Source of the DNA: Pseudomonas parafulva
Lineage (GTDB): Bacteria > Pseudomonadota > Gammaproteobacteria > Pseudomonadales > Pseudomonadaceae
Direction of reading: 5' to 3'
NCBI RefSeq assembly: GCF_000800255.1
Contig: NZ_CP009747.1
Location: forward strand, 372,001 to 436,000
DNA: 64,000 nt
Made by a program: the position numbers and the translations under genes
The notes under the pieces: model-generated
The model's input: only the letters and a program-made list of their open reading frames with translations
What the model was told of the DNA's origin: nothing
The model's database searches: none
Part shown: positions 39,162 through 49,858 of the stretch, piece after piece
Numbering within the stretch: the stretch's first letter is position 1
Layout of the letters: each line of letters begins with the position of its first letter

Positions 39162-39971
39162 TCAGATGTGCAGAATGAATTCGCGAACCAGCTTGCTGCC
39201 GAAATAGGCCAGCATCAGCAGGCAGAAACCGGCCAGCGTCCAGCGGATTGCCTTGTGTCCGCGCCAGCCCAGGCGGGTGCGTCCCCACAGCAGCACGCTG
39301 AACACGATCCACGCCAGGCACGACAACGAGGTCTTGTGCACCAGGTGCTGGGCGAACAGGTTGTCCAGGAACAGCCAGCCGGAAATCAGCGACAGCGACA
39401 GCAAGATCCACCCGGCCCAGAGGAAGCCAAACAGCAGGCTTTCCATGGTCTGCAGCGGCGGGAAGTTACGGATCAGTCCGGAGGGGTGCTTGTGCTTGAG
39501 CTGGTGATCCTGCAACAGCAACAGCAGCGACTGCACCACGGCGATGGTGAACAGGCCGTAGGCGAGGATCGACAACAGGATGTGCGCGAGGATGCCGGGC
39601 TCTTCGTTGACCAGTGGCACCGTACCGGCCGGCGCGAACTGCGACAGCAACGCAGTGATGGCGCCGAGCGGGAACAGCAGGACCAGCAGGTTCTCCACCG
39701 GAATGCTCAGGCAAGCCAGCAAGGTGAGTGCGATGACCGCCGTGGCGATCAGGCTGGCCGCACTGAAGAAGTCGAGGCTCAGCCCCAGCGGGGTGAGCAA
39801 CTGGAAGAACAAGGCGCTGCCTTGGGCAAGCACGGCGACCACGCCCAGCAAGCCGAGCAGCCGTTTGTCCGCTTTGTTGCCCTGTGCCAGGCGCGTGCCC
39901 TGATGGACGGTCGCTGCGATGTAGAGAATGGCTGCGATCAGGTTGGGGATGAGGCTGGGTGAGGAGAGCAT
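39162..39971 (-). CDS. Cytochrome c assembly (CcsA/YpjD-like) membrane protein
   Basis: This 269-residue inner-membrane protein has about eight helices. It carries the family's conserved elements HILLSILAYGLFTIAVVQS and FLWAGWILLSLSLISGW, the regions that handle haem in CcsA/CcmC proteins. ATG 39971 is chosen as the start of the first helix (MLSSPSLIPN); the longer reading upstream runs into the repeat region. It is divergent from ffh. Whether it handles haem is unknown. Confidence 0.83.
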   Translation of the reverse strand: MLSSPSLIPNLIAAILYIAATVHQGTRLAQGNKADKRLLGLLGVVAVLAQGSALFFQLLTPLGLSLDFFSAASLIATAVIALTLLACLSIPVENLLVLLFPLGAITALLSQFAPAGTVPLVNEEPGILAHILLSILAYGLFTIAVVQSLLLLLQDHQLKHKHPSGLIRNFPPLQTMESLLFGFLWAGWILLSLSLISGWLFLDNLFAQHLVHKTSLSCLAWIVFSVLLWGRTRLGWRGHKAIRWTLAGFCLLMLAYFGSKLVREFILHI

Positions 39972-40013
39972 AGGTCCTGGGAGGCGAGCCCTTAAAGGAG
40001 GGGAGTTTCGCAC

Positions 40014-40152
40014 CGTCAAGCCGCAAGCTGCAAGCTTCAAGAAGCCGCGGGCTTCGAGCTTGGAGTGGCAAGCAGGAGCGGATCGCACCAAACTCGCTTG
40101 CCGCTTGCCGCTTGCCGCTTGCCGCTTGCCGCTTGCCGCTTGCCGCTTGCCG
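40014..40152. repeat. Heptamer repeat cluster upstream of ffh (8 perfect tandem units)
   Basis: Four left units NNNCAAG (40014-40041) face eight perfect tandem copies of CTTGCCG (40097-40152). Between them lie smaller inverted segments. The array ends one base before the -35 position of the candidate ffh promoter. Perfect tandem 7-bp units are prone to slippage, so copy number could vary between isolates. Confidence 0.85.
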
Positions 40153-40153
40153 C

Positions 40154-40182
40154 TTCGCGCCTTCGTCGCTCTCCGTTATACT
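40154..40182 (+). promoter_or_regulatory. Candidate ffh promoter
   Basis: TATACT (40177-40182) is a good -10. The position 17 bases upstream is TTCGCG (40154-40159), a poor -35 that begins immediately after the heptamer array. Start codon at 40266. Confidence 0.5.
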
Positions 40183-40265
40183 GCCCGGCTTGCTGTGCTC
40201 TCGGCGTGCGATGTTTGCCGGGGCGCCTGAACAACCTCGGCTTCACTGGGCCTGAAAGGATCACC

Positions 40266-41642
40266 ATGTTCGAAAACCTGACCGACCGTCTGTCACAGAC
40301 GCTGCGCCATGTCACCGGCAAGGCCAAGCTGACCGAAGAGAACATCAAGGACACCCTGCGCGAAGTGCGCATGGCCCTGCTCGAGGCCGATGTCGCCCTG
40401 CCGGTGGTCAAGGACTTCGTCAACAGCATCAAGGAGCGTGCAGTCGGCACCGAAGTGTCGCGCAGCCTCACCCCGGGCCAGGCTTTCGTGAAGATCGTCC
40501 AGGCCGAGCTCGAAAGCCTGATGGGCGCGGCCAACGAAGACCTGGCGCTCAATGCAGCCCCGCCGGCCGTGGTGCTGATGGCCGGTCTGCAAGGTGCGGG
40601 CAAGACCACTACTGCCGGCAAGCTGGCGCGCTTTCTCAAGGAGCGCAAGAAGAAGAGCGTGATGGTGGTGTCCGCCGACGTCTACCGTCCCGCGGCGATC
40701 AAGCAGCTCGAAACCCTGGCCAACGACATCGGCGTGACCTTCTTCCCGTCCGATATCAGCCAGAAGCCGGTGGATATCGCCGAGGCGGCGATTCGCGAAG
40801 CCAAGATCAAGTTCATCGACGTGGTCATTCTCGACACCGCCGGTCGTCTGCACATCGACGCCGACATGATGGATGAGATCAAGGCCCTGCATGCCGCGGT
40901 CAAGCCGGTGGAAACCCTGTTCGTGGTCGACGCCATGACCGGCCAGGACGCCGCCAACACCGCCAAGGCGTTCGGCGAAGCGCTACCGCTGACCGGCGTG
41001 GTGCTGACCAAGGTCGACGGTGACGCCCGCGGCGGTGCCGCGCTGTCGGTGCGTGCCATTACCGGCAAGCCGATCAAGTTCATCGGCATGGGCGAGAAGA
41101 GCGAAGCGCTCGAGCCGTTCCACCCCGACCGCATCGCTTCGCGCATCCTCGGTATGGGCGATGTGCTTAGCCTGATCGAGCAGGCCGAGCAGAACATCGA
41201 CAAGGCCAAGGCCGACAAACTCGCCAAGAAGCTGAAGAAGGGCAAGGGCTTCGACCTCGAAGACTTCCGCGACCAGCTGCAGCAGATGAAGAACATGGGC
41301 GGCCTGGGCGGCTTGATGGACAAGCTGCCGAGCATCGGCGGGGTCAATCTGTCGCAGATGGGCAATGCCCAGGGCGCGGCCGAGAAGCAGTTCAAGCAGA
41401 TGGAGGCGATCATCAACTCCATGACCCCGGCCGAGCGCCGCGATCCCGACCTGATCAGCGGGTCGCGCAAGCGCCGCATCGCCATGGGTTCCGGCACCCA
41501 GGTGCAGGACATCGGTCGGCTGATCAAGCAGCACAAGCAGATGCAGAAGATGATGAAGAAATTCTCCGCCAAAGGCGGCATGGCCAAGATGATGCGCGGC
41601 CTGGGCGGGATGCTGCCCGGTGGCGGCATGCCGAAACTGTAA
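40266..41642 (+). CDS. ffh: Signal recognition particle protein Ffh
   Basis: This 458-residue GTPase binds 4.5S RNA and signal sequences of nascent membrane proteins. The N domain is followed by the G domain, with the P-loop [14 protein letters not shown] (about residues 105-118), DTAGRLHID and [10 protein letters not shown], and the Met-rich M domain (about 300-458) ends [15 protein letters not shown] 40266 is chosen because it gives the canonical [12 protein letters not shown] longer in-frame reading from 40065 would translate the heptamer array as repeated PLAAC-type units and is rejected. Confidence 0.96.
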   Translation: MFENLTDRLSQTLRHVTGKAKLTEENIKDTLREVRMALLEADVALPVVKDFVNSIKERAVGTEVSRSLTPGQAFVKIVQAELESLMGAANEDLALNAAPPAVVLMAGLQGAGKTTTAGKLARFLKERKKKSVMVVSADVYRPAAIKQLETLANDIGVTFFPSDISQKPVDIAEAAIREAKIKFIDVVILDTAGRLHIDADMMDEIKALHAAVKPVETLFVVDAMTGQDAANTAKAFGEALPLTGVVLTKVDGDARGGAALSVRAITGKPIKFIGMGEKSEALEPFHPDRIASRILGMGDVLSLIEQAEQNIDKAKADKLAKKLKKGKGFDLEDFRDQLQQMKNMGGLGGLMDKLPSIGGVNLSQMGNAQGAAEKQFKQMEAIINSMTPAERRDPDLISGSRKRRIAMGSGTQVQDIGRLIKQHKQMQKMMKKFSAKGGMAKMMRGLGGMLPGGGMPKL

Positions 41643-41650
41643 GGAATCCG

Positions 41651-41700
41651 ATCGGCTGCTCGCCTCGCGCGGCAGCCGATCCGACCCCGCTTCGGCGGGA
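41651..41700 (+). other. Tandem hairpins after ffh
   Basis: GATCGGCTGC (41651-41660) pairs with its exact complement (41673-41682), and CCCGC-TTCG-GCGGG (41687-41700) forms a second stem with a stable TTCG loop. There is no T-run, so they may stabilise the ffh transcript or give Rho-dependent ends rather than intrinsic termination. Confidence 0.55.
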
Positions 41701-41771
41701 AAACCGGCCGCCTCAGCGCGGCTTAACCGGCAGGTCTGGCCGGCATTGCAAGGCTTTTGCGAAAAAGCCAT

Positions 41772-41800
41772 TTGCAAATGTCCGTGTATTCCCCGAGAAT
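41772..41800 (+). promoter_or_regulatory. Candidate promoter of the rpsP operon
   Basis: TTGCAA (41772-41777), 17 bases, then GAGAAT (41795-41800) lies about 85 bases before rpsP. The fit is moderate, but the position is reasonable for a ribosomal-protein operon. Confidence 0.4.
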
Positions 41801-41886
41801 ATGCGGCCTTTTGGGCACCCGTGTGCCTATTTGGCATTCAGATTTGCAGCACCGACTGCAGTACCGACTATAGGAACGATGTTCAC

Positions 41887-42138
41887 ATGGTAACCATTCG
41901 TCTGGCCCGTGGCGGCTCGAAAAAGCGCCCCTTCTACCACCTGACCGTGACCAACTCGCGTAACGCCCGTGACGGCCGTTTCGTTGAGCGCGTAGGCTTC
42001 TTCAACCCGATCGCATCGGGCGCCGAAGTCAAGCTGTCGGTCAACCAGGAACGCGTCACCTACTGGCTGAGCCAGGGCGCGCAGCCGTCTGAGCGTGTTG
42101 CTCAGCTGCTGAAGGACGCTGCCAAGGCCGCCGCCTGA
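41887..42138 (+). CDS. rpsP: 30S ribosomal protein S16
   Basis: This 83-residue protein begins [20 protein letters not shown], the standard S16 N-terminus, and has the FFNPIA segment. It is the first gene of rpsP-rimM-trmD-rplS, an arrangement conserved across proteobacteria. A 5-base gap leads to rimM. Confidence 0.97.
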   Translation: MVTIRLARGGSKKRPFYHLTVTNSRNARDGRFVERVGFFNPIASGAEVKLSVNQERVTYWLSQGAQPSERVAQLLKDAAKAAA

Positions 42139-42143
42139 GCAGT

Positions 42144-42680
42144 ATGAACGCGACGCCAGAAAAGCCTGACGATCTCATCGTCGTCGGCAAGATTTTTTCG
42201 GCTCACGGCGTTCGCGGCGAGGTGAAGGTGTATTCCTTTACCGATCCGATTGAAAACCTGTTGGATTATCCGCGCTGGACGCTCAGGCACGAAGGCAAGG
42301 TAAAACAGGTCGAGCTGGTCAGCGGTCGTGGCTCCCAGAAGGGCCTGGTCGTGAAGTTGAAAGGTCTCGAGGATCGCGATGAAGCCCGTCTTCTGAGCGG
42401 TTACGAAATCTGCATACCGCGGAGCCTTTTGCCCAACCTGGCTGCTGACGAGTACTACTGGTACCAGTTGGTAGGCCTGAAGGTCATCAACCAGGACGAA
42501 CAGCTGTTCGGCAAGGTCGATCACCTGTTGGAGACCGGTGCGAACGATGTCATGGTGGTCAAGCCTTGCGCTGGCAGCCTGGACGATCGCGAGCGTTTGT
42601 TGCCCTACACGGCGCAATGCGTGCTGGCCATCGACCTGGAAACAGGCGTGATGCGAGTCGAATGGGACGCGGATTTCTAG
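42144..42680 (+). CDS. rimM: Ribosome maturation factor RimM
   Basis: This 178-residue factor binds S19 during 30S head assembly. The N-terminal RimM domain starts VVGKIFSAHGVRGEVKVYS, and the C-terminal PRC-barrel region contains DEYYWYQLVGLKV and VKPCAGSL near the end. It is second in the operon, 3 bases before trmD. Confidence 0.95.
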   Translation: MNATPEKPDDLIVVGKIFSAHGVRGEVKVYSFTDPIENLLDYPRWTLRHEGKVKQVELVSGRGSQKGLVVKLKGLEDRDEARLLSGYEICIPRSLLPNLAADEYYWYQLVGLKVINQDEQLFGKVDHLLETGANDVMVVKPCAGSLDDRERLLPYTAQCVLAIDLETGVMRVEWDADF

Positions 42681-42683
42681 ACG

Positions 42684-43436
42684 ATGGGTAACCTTCGCGT
42701 AGAAGTCGTCACGTTGTTCCCGGAGATGTTCTCGGCCATCACGGAGTACGGCATTACCAGCCGCGCGGTGAAACAGGGGTTGCTTCAGGTGACCTGCTGG
42801 AATCCGCGGGACTACACCACGGATCGTCACCATACGGTGGATGATCGGCCTTTTGGCGGTGGTCCGGGCATGGTGATGAAAATCAAGCCTCTGGAAGACG
42901 CCCTGGCCAGTGCCAGGCAAGCGACCGGAGCAGCGGCGAAGGTGATCTACCTCTCGCCACAAGGCCGCAAGCTGACTCAGCAGGCGGTCAAAGGTCTGGC
43001 CGAACAGGAATCGTTGATCCTGATCGCGGGCCGTTACGAAGGCATCGACGAGCGCTTTATCGAGGCTCATGTCGATGAGGAGTGGTCGATTGGCGACTAT
43101 GTGCTTTCCGGTGGCGAGCTGCCGGCCATGGTGTTGATCGATGCGGTTACACGGCTGCTGCCCGGAGCTTTAGGGCATGTGGACTCGGCGGAGGAAGACT
43201 CCTTCACCGACGGTCTGCTCGATTGCCCGCACTACACCCGACCTGAGGTGTATGCGGATCAGCGTGTACCCGACGTGTTGCTCAGTGGCAACCATGCACA
43301 CATCCGGCGTTGGAGAATGAAGCAGTCCCTTGGTAGGACCTTCGAACGACGCGCCGATCTTCTGGAAAGTCGCTCGCTTTCTGGAGAAGAGAAGAAGCTG
43401 CTCGAGGAATACCTCCGCGAGCGGGACGATAGTTAA
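42684..43436 (+). CDS. trmD: tRNA (guanine-37-N1)-methyltransferase
   Basis: This 250-residue SPOUT methyltransferase makes m1G37 to prevent frameshifting. The trefoil-knot region contains [26 protein letters not shown] and [14 protein letters not shown], all with the SAM-binding residues expected. It is third in the operon. Confidence 0.96.
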   Translation: MGNLRVEVVTLFPEMFSAITEYGITSRAVKQGLLQVTCWNPRDYTTDRHHTVDDRPFGGGPGMVMKIKPLEDALASARQATGAAAKVIYLSPQGRKLTQQAVKGLAEQESLILIAGRYEGIDERFIEAHVDEEWSIGDYVLSGGELPAMVLIDAVTRLLPGALGHVDSAEEDSFTDGLLDCPHYTRPEVYADQRVPDVLLSGNHAHIRRWRMKQSLGRTFERRADLLESRSLSGEEKKLLEEYLRERDDS

Positions 43437-43478
43437 ACGTATCGATGGTGGATCGCGTATCCATCTTAGGAGCACAGC

Positions 43479-43829
43479 ATGACCAACAAGATCATCCAGC
43501 AGCTCGAAGCCGAGCAGATGAGCAAGGAAATCCCAGCCTTCGCACCCGGCGACACCATTGTCGTCCAGGTCAAAGTGAAGGAAGGTGAGCGTTCCCGTCT
43601 GCAGGCGTTCGAAGGCGTCGTCATCGCCAAGCGTAACCGCGGTCTGAACAGCGCCTTCACCGTGCGCAAGATCTCCAGCGGCGTTGGCGTCGAGCGTACC
43701 TTCCAGACCTACAGCCCGCAGATCGACAGCCTGGCCGTGAAACGTCGTGGTGACGTGCGTAAAGCCAAGCTGTACTACCTGCGCGACCTGTCCGGCAAAG
43801 CCGCTCGCATCAAGGAAAAACTGTCCTGA
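43479..43829 (+). CDS. rplS: 50S ribosomal protein L19
   Basis: This 116-residue protein begins [14 protein letters not shown] and contains [16 protein letters not shown] and the [19 protein letters not shown] end typical of L19. It is last in the rpsP operon and is followed by a strong terminator. Confidence 0.97.
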   Translation: MTNKIIQQLEAEQMSKEIPAFAPGDTIVVQVKVKEGERSRLQAFEGVVIAKRNRGLNSAFTVRKISSGVGVERTFQTYSPQIDSLAVKRRGDVRKAKLYYLRDLSGKAARIKEKLS

Positions 43830-43871
43830 GTGCAGTTTGACCGGTGGCCTCGGCCACCTTGCGAGAGAAAG

Positions 43872-43894
43872 AGCAGCCTTCGGGCTGCTTTTTT
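43872..43894 (+). terminator. Intrinsic terminator after rplS
   Basis: AGCAGCC-TTCG-GGCTGCT (43872-43889) runs into six T residues. A second hairpin GGTGGCC/GGCCACC lies just upstream at 43843-43858. Confidence 0.93.
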
Positions 43895-43993
43895 GCGTTC
43901 TGCGTCCGTGAAAAGATGCGTCGCCAGGCCATTGCAGACAAGCGTTGTCCCGTGTGGAAGACTAGGCGCACTTTTTCGCCACAGACCCGTTAA

Positions 43994-44890
43994 ATGCCTG
44001 CTCTGGACCACCCGCTGATCGACCAATTCCTCGACGCCCTCTGGCTGGAAAAGGGGCTGTCGGACAATACCCGTGTTTCCTATCGCAGCGATCTGGCCCT
44101 GTTCAACGGTTGGCTGCAGGAGCAGGGCCTGGCCTTGCCCGAGGCGGGCCGCGCCGCCATCCTCGATCACCTTGCCTGGCGTCTGGACCAGGGTTACAAG
44201 CCACGCTCCACCGCCCGCTTTCTGTCCGGAGTGCGGGGTTTCTATCGCTATCTGCTGCGCGAGAAGCTGATTGCCCTCGATCCCACCTTGCAGGTGGACA
44301 TGCCGCAACTGGGCCGCCCGTTGCCCAAGTCGCTGTCGGAAGCGGACGTCGAGGCCCTGCTCAAGGCGCCTGATCTGGGTGAGGCCATCGGCCAGCGTGA
44401 CCGCGCCATGCTCGAGGTGCTGTATGCCTGCGGCCTGCGGGTGACTGAGTTGGTCAGCCTGACCTTGGACCAGGTCAACCTCAGGCAAGGCGTCTTGCGG
44501 GTGATGGGCAAGGGCAGCAAGGAGCGCTTGGTGCCGATGGGTGAGGAAGCGGTGCTGTGGATCGAGCGCTACCTGCGCGGTGGCCGCGCCGATCTGCTCA
44601 ACGGTCGTCCCAGCGACGTGCTGTTCCCCAGCCTGCGCGGGGAGGAAATGACCCGGCAGACCTTCTGGCACCGTATCAAGCACCATGCGCGCGTGGCCGG
44701 GATCGACAAGCCGCTGTCGCCGCACACCTTGCGCCATGCCTTCGCCACGCATTTACTCAACCACGGCGCCGACCTGCGCGTGGTGCAAATGCTGCTGGGC
44801 CACAGCGACCTGTCCACCACGCAGATCTACACCCATGTGGCCAAGGCGCGCTTGCAGCAGTTGCACGCCCAGCACCATCCGCGTGGATGA
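43994..44890 (+). CDS. xerD: Tyrosine recombinase XerD
   Basis: This 298-residue recombinase resolves chromosome dimers at dif with XerC. The N-terminal SAM-like core-binding domain is followed by the catalytic domain with Arg in YACGLRVTELVSL, the HTLRHAFATHLLNHGADLR box (His and Arg), the GHSDLSTTQIYTHV box (His and the nucleophile Tyr). It has a chromosomal housekeeping context (rplS upstream, dsbC downstream), so it is not taken as a phage integrase. Confidence 0.94.
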   Translation: MPALDHPLIDQFLDALWLEKGLSDNTRVSYRSDLALFNGWLQEQGLALPEAGRAAILDHLAWRLDQGYKPRSTARFLSGVRGFYRYLLREKLIALDPTLQVDMPQLGRPLPKSLSEADVEALLKAPDLGEAIGQRDRAMLEVLYACGLRVTELVSLTLDQVNLRQGVLRVMGKGSKERLVPMGEEAVLWIERYLRGGRADLLNGRPSDVLFPSLRGEEMTRQTFWHRIKHHARVAGIDKPLSPHTLRHAFATHLLNHGADLRVVQMLLGHSDLSTTQIYTHVAKARLQQLHAQHHPRG

Positions 44891-45046
44891 ATGATCCTCA
44901 TGTTCCGCTCGGCGGCTTTCCAGACACTGATTTCGTCCCCGCCTGATGTGGTAGTCTTGGGCGGTTTGCATCAGGGACCGCTCTAGTCGCCGCGCTTTTC
45001 CCGCAGGCGACGTCCTCCGGTCCCCGTCCGTCTTCAGGAGTACCCC

Positions 45047-45826
45047 ATGCGCGTGACCCAGATTTTTGCCGCCGCCGCTCTGGCGTTGGCCAGTACCTTT
45101 GCCGCCGCCGCGGCCACCGAGGCCAGTGCCGGTGCCAATGCCAACGCAGGCGCCGAGCAGGCCATTCGCAACACGCTCAAGACCCTTGAACTGGAAGTGC
45201 CGATCGAGAGCGTCTCCAACAGCCCGGTCGGTGGTCTGTACGAAGTCAAGCTGCAAGGCGGTCGTGTGCTCTATGCCAGTGGTGACGGCCAGTACGTCAT
45301 GCAGGGTTACCTGTATCAACTGCAGGACGGCAAGCCGGTCAATCTCACCGAGAAGACCGAGCGCCAAGGCATCGCCAAGCTGATCAACGGCATTCCCAAG
45401 GCTGAAATGGTCGTTTACCCGGCCAAGGGCGAAACCCGCTCGCACATCACCGTGTTCACCGATACCACGTGCCCGTACTGCCACAAGCTGCATGCTGAAG
45501 TACCGGAGCTGAACAAGCGCGGTATCGAGGTGCGGTACGTGGCCTTCCCGCGCCAAGGCCTGGGCTCGCCGGGTGACGAGCAGTTGCAGGCCGTGTGGTG
45601 CTCCAGCGATCGCGTCGCGGCGATGGACAAGATGGTCGATGGCAAGGAAATCAAGGCGGCCAAATGCGCCAACCCGGTCAGCAAACAGTTCCACCTCGGC
45701 CAGTCGATCGGCGTCAACGGTACGCCAGCGATCGTGCTCGAAAGCGGTCAGGTGATTCCGGGCTACCAGCCGGCACCGCAAGTGGCCAAGCTGGCGTTTG
45801 CCGGCCAGGCGCAAGCGGCCAAGTAA
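45047..45826 (+). CDS. dsbC: Thiol:disulfide interchange protein DsbC
   Basis: This 259-residue periplasmic isomerase corrects wrong disulfides. A signal peptide (about 22 residues) precedes an Ala/Asn-rich linker, the DsbC dimerisation domain and a thioredoxin fold. The active site is FTDTTCPYCHKLH with Cys142 and Cys145, and a second Cys pair (VWCSS and AAKCAN) matches the structural disulfide of DsbC. The N-terminal linker ASAGANANAGAEQ is unusually Ala/Asn-rich. Confidence 0.93.
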   Translation: MRVTQIFAAAALALASTFAAAAATEASAGANANAGAEQAIRNTLKTLELEVPIESVSNSPVGGLYEVKLQGGRVLYASGDGQYVMQGYLYQLQDGKPVNLTEKTERQGIAKLINGIPKAEMVVYPAKGETRSHITVFTDTTCPYCHKLHAEVPELNKRGIEVRYVAFPRQGLGSPGDEQLQAVWCSSDRVAAMDKMVDGKEIKAAKCANPVSKQFHLGQSIGVNGTPAIVLESGQVIPGYQPAPQVAKLAFAGQAQAAK

Positions 45827-45907
45827 TTCATTCAGTACGCCGTCGTCATGGGGTGACGGCATGTTTCACGGTCGGCATAGTGCCGGTCGTTCTATGGGGA
45901 GTTCACA

Positions 45908-47212
<1,305 letters not shown>

Positions 47213-47213
47213 G

Positions 47214-47357
47214 CGGCAAGCCTCAAGCTGCGAGCTGCCAGTAAAAGCGGCGCGGTGTTGAGGCTTTCAATAGAGTCCATTCGCGGCAAGGTGAGAAGCA
47301 CAGCGCGAGAGCAACGCCAATCGGCTTTTCTCGTGGCTTGGCGCTTACAGCTTGCAG
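47214..47357. repeat. Heptamer inverted repeat between hom and thrC
   Basis: Four left units (CGGCAAG, CCTCAAG, CTGCGAG, CTGCCAG; 47214-47241) face three right units (CTTGGCG, CTTACAG, CTTGCAG; 47337-47357). The units start 1 base after the hom stop and end 8 bases before the thrC ribosome site, so the structure could influence expression of thrC from read-through. Confidence 0.75.
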
Positions 47358-47379
47358 CTCAAATGAAAGGTTTGCACCC

Positions 47380-48789
47380 ATGCGCTATATCAGTACTCGG
47401 GGCCAGGCTCCGGCGTTGAATTTCGAAGACGTTCTGCTGGCGGGCCTTGCCAGCGACGGCGGCCTGTACGTACCGGAAAACCTGCCGCGCTTCACCCAGG
47501 AAGAGATCGCTTCCTGGGCCGGCCTGCCGTATCACGAGCTGGCGTTCCGCGTCATGCGTCCCTTCGTGGCGGGCAGCATCGCCGATGCCGATTTCAAGAA
47601 GATTCTCGAGGAAACCTACGGCGTCTTCGCCCACGCTGCGGTGGCGCCGCTGCGCCAGCTCAATGGCAATGAGTGGGTGATGGAGCTGTTCCACGGCCCG
47701 ACCCTGGCGTTCAAGGATTTCGCCCTGCAACTGCTGGGTCGTCTGCTCGACCACGTCTTGCTCAAGCGTGGCGAGCGTGTGGTGATCGTCGGCGCCACCA
47801 GCGGCGACACCGGCTCGGCTGCCATCGAAGGCTGCCGCCGCTGCGACAACGTCGATATCTTCATCCTGCACCCGCACCAGCGTGTGTCGGAAGTCCAGCG
47901 CCGCCAGATGACCACCATCCTGGGCGACAACATCCACAACATCGCCATCGAGGGCAACTTCGACGACTGCCAGGAGATGGTCAAGGCGAGTTTCGCCGAC
48001 CAGTCCTTCCTCAAAGGCACCCGGCTGGTGGCGGTCAATTCGATCAACTGGGCGCGGATCATGGCTCAGATCGTCTACTACTTCCATGCGGCGCTGCAAC
48101 TGGGTGGTCCGGCCCGTTCCGTGGCATTCTCGGTGCCGACCGGCAACTTCGGCGACATCTTCGCCGGTTACCTGGCGCGCAACATGGGTCTACCGATCAG
48201 CCAGTTAGTCGTGGCGACCAACCGCAATGACATCCTGCACCGCTTCATGAGCGGCAATCAGTACGTCAAGGACGCTCTGCACCCGACCCTGTCGCCGTCG
48301 ATGGACATCATGGTCTCGTCGAACTTCGAGCGCCTGCTGTTCGACCTGCACGGTCGCAATGGCGCGGCGATTGCCGAGTTGATGGCCAACTTCAAGCAAG
48401 GCGGCGGTTTCAGCGTCGAGCAGGACCGCTGGACCGAGGCGCGCAAGCTGTTCGACTCACTGGCGGTGAGCGACGAGCAGACGTGCGACACCATTGCCGA
48501 GGTGTTCAAGGCCACTGGCGAGGTGCTCGATCCGCACACTGCAATCGGTGTCAAGGCTGCTCGCGAGTGCCGCCGTAGCCTGGATACGCCGATGGTGGTG
48601 CTGGGCACTGCACACCCGGTGAAGTTCCCCGAGGCGGTCGAGCAGGCGGGCGTCGGCAAGGCGCTGGAGTTGCCGGTGCACCTGAGCGACCTGTTCAGCC
48701 GTGAGGAGCGTTGCACGGTGCTGGCCAACGATCTGAAAGCGGTCCAGGCGTTCGTCAGCCAGCACGGTAATCGCGGCAAGCCGCTGTAA
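47380..48789 (+). CDS. thrC: Threonine synthase
   Basis: This 469-residue PLP enzyme converts O-phosphohomoserine to threonine. The PLP Lys is in the FHGPTLAFKDFALQLLG segment, and the phosphate-binding region is VGATSGDTGSAAIEGCR. The length and the N-terminal MRYISTRGQAPALNFEDVLL fit the long bacterial/fungal class. ATG 47380 has GAAAGG 9 bases upstream. A terminator follows. Confidence 0.95.
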   Translation: MRYISTRGQAPALNFEDVLLAGLASDGGLYVPENLPRFTQEEIASWAGLPYHELAFRVMRPFVAGSIADADFKKILEETYGVFAHAAVAPLRQLNGNEWVMELFHGPTLAFKDFALQLLGRLLDHVLLKRGERVVIVGATSGDTGSAAIEGCRRCDNVDIFILHPHQRVSEVQRRQMTTILGDNIHNIAIEGNFDDCQEMVKASFADQSFLKGTRLVAVNSINWARIMAQIVYYFHAALQLGGPARSVAFSVPTGNFGDIFAGYLARNMGLPISQLVVATNRNDILHRFMSGNQYVKDALHPTLSPSMDIMVSSNFERLLFDLHGRNGAAIAELMANFKQGGGFSVEQDRWTEARKLFDSLAVSDEQTCDTIAEVFKATGEVLDPHTAIGVKAARECRRSLDTPMVVLGTAHPVKFPEAVEQAGVGKALELPVHLSDLFSREERCTVLANDLKAVQAFVSQHGNRGKPL

Positions 48790-48812
48790 GGCGTTCTGGT
48801 CGCGAGGCCAAG

Positions 48813-48846
48813 CGGGGCAAGTCGGTCATCCGGCTTGCCCCGTTTT
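48813..48846 (+). terminator. Intrinsic terminator after thrC
   Basis: CGGGGCAAG (48813-48821) pairs with CTTGCCCCG (48834-48842), with further pairing inside, followed by TTTT. Confidence 0.85.
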
Positions 48847-48973
48847 CGTTCGAGTGGAGGGTTTCTGCGAAGATTCATCCTGCACTATCAGTTTCTTCCT
48901 ATAGGAGTTTCTGTATCGCCTTTCTAGAGTGGGCGCCCTGTCCACCAGGGCCAGCAGCCCTCAGGAGCGGCTC

Positions 48974-49408
48974 ATGCAGCGCCTCGATCTTCTCGTCGTC
49001 CAGTCCCGTCCCTCTCACCAGATCACCCTCCACCAAGCCTGCAACGCGCTGGGCGTGTTCAAGGTGCGGGTGGTCAACGACCTGCACAACGCCAAGGCGA
49101 GTCTGGCCCAAGCGCCGGATGCGGTGCTCATCGATCATGGTATGCCCACCCTGGCCGTTCAGGCGCTATTGAAAAGCATCGTGCGTCAAGGGCAAGTGCG
49201 TGCGGTGCTGTTCATCGGCGCGCCACCGGCGGGGGCACCGAACCTGTCCGTGGAAGCGTGGCGCAGAGGGTTGTGGGTGGTCGCCAACCTTTCCTGGCCG
49301 CTCTCGATGCCGGCCTTGCACGCTGCGCTGTTGCGCCTGCGTCCGGCGATCGGTGGGCTGCAGACGCGGGATATCGAAACTGTCACCTCCAGCCTCCATG
49401 CTCGATGA
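48974..49408 (+). CDS. Stand-alone degenerate receiver-domain protein
   Basis: This 144-residue protein is built like a CheY receiver: a first strand LDLLVVQSRPSHQ, a helix, a strand with AVLIDHGMPTLAVQ at the phospho-acceptor position, and a final segment near WPLSMPALHAALLRL. The Asp of IDHGMP aligns with the usual acceptor. However, the acidic pair expected after the first strand is replaced by Gln-Ser and the Lys of the fifth strand is not seen, so normal Mg2+-dependent phosphorylation is unlikely. There is no output domain. AGGAG lies 7 bases before ATG 48974. Its partner is unknown. Confidence 0.68.
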   Translation: MQRLDLLVVQSRPSHQITLHQACNALGVFKVRVVNDLHNAKASLAQAPDAVLIDHGMPTLAVQALLKSIVRQGQVRAVLFIGAPPAGAPNLSVEAWRRGLWVVANLSWPLSMPALHAALLRLRPAIGGLQTRDIETVTSSLHAR

Positions 49409-49486
49409 CGCGGCGACCGTCAAGCGAACTTTCCGCTTCGCTTGGCGGTCAGTTTCGTTAGGTTACCGACAAAGCGAGTACGCCGG

Positions 49487-49768
49487 ATGGAAAGAATCTG
49501 CACCCTGCTCAATGATGCCCTGTCACCCTATCAGGTCCAGCTCGATGCCGTGGACGCCAGCGGCGACCGCCAGTTGAGCGTCGTCGATACGCGCGGCACA
49601 TCCGTGCTGCGGCGCTCTGTCAGCCTGTTGCAGTTGCAGGATCAGCGGCTGCTGGTGGATCTGGTGGACGGTCTGCACCGCGACCTGCAGATCGTCGAAG
49701 GCCGCTTGCAACCGTGCGTGATCGCGGCGCTGCGTCAGCCCGTGCAAACTCAGGGAACCTTCGCGTAA
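49487..49768 (+). CDS. DUF3509 small protein
   Basis: This 93-residue protein begins MERICTLLNDALSPYQVQLD and ends in a segment around DLQIVEGRLQPCVIAALR, the pattern of the Pseudomonas-restricted DUF3509 family. No signal peptide or membrane segment is seen and no function is known. It is followed by a strong terminator. Confidence 0.75.
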   Translation: MERICTLLNDALSPYQVQLDAVDASGDRQLSVVDTRGTSVLRRSVSLLQLQDQRLLVDLVDGLHRDLQIVEGRLQPCVIAALRQPVQTQGTFA

Positions 49769-49858
49769 GCGCCCCGTCACATTTCTTGACCCTGTGGTGA
49801 TACTGCTTTGCTCCGGTGGTATCGACCCAGGGCGCAAGGCCCGCAAGGCCTTTGCTTG

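Noticed and set aside
40097..40152. Tandem array as a possible CRISPR
   Set aside because: Units are 7 bases with no spacers and no cas genes nearby; it is a simple tandem repeat.
40065..40265. N-terminal extension of ffh with repeated PLAAC-type residues
   Set aside because: The extension is only the translated 7-bp tandem array plus promoter. Ffh normally begins MFENLTDRL at 40266.
43994..44890. Phage-type integrase
   Set aside because: Length, motifs and the rplS/dsbC context fit the housekeeping recombinase XerD.
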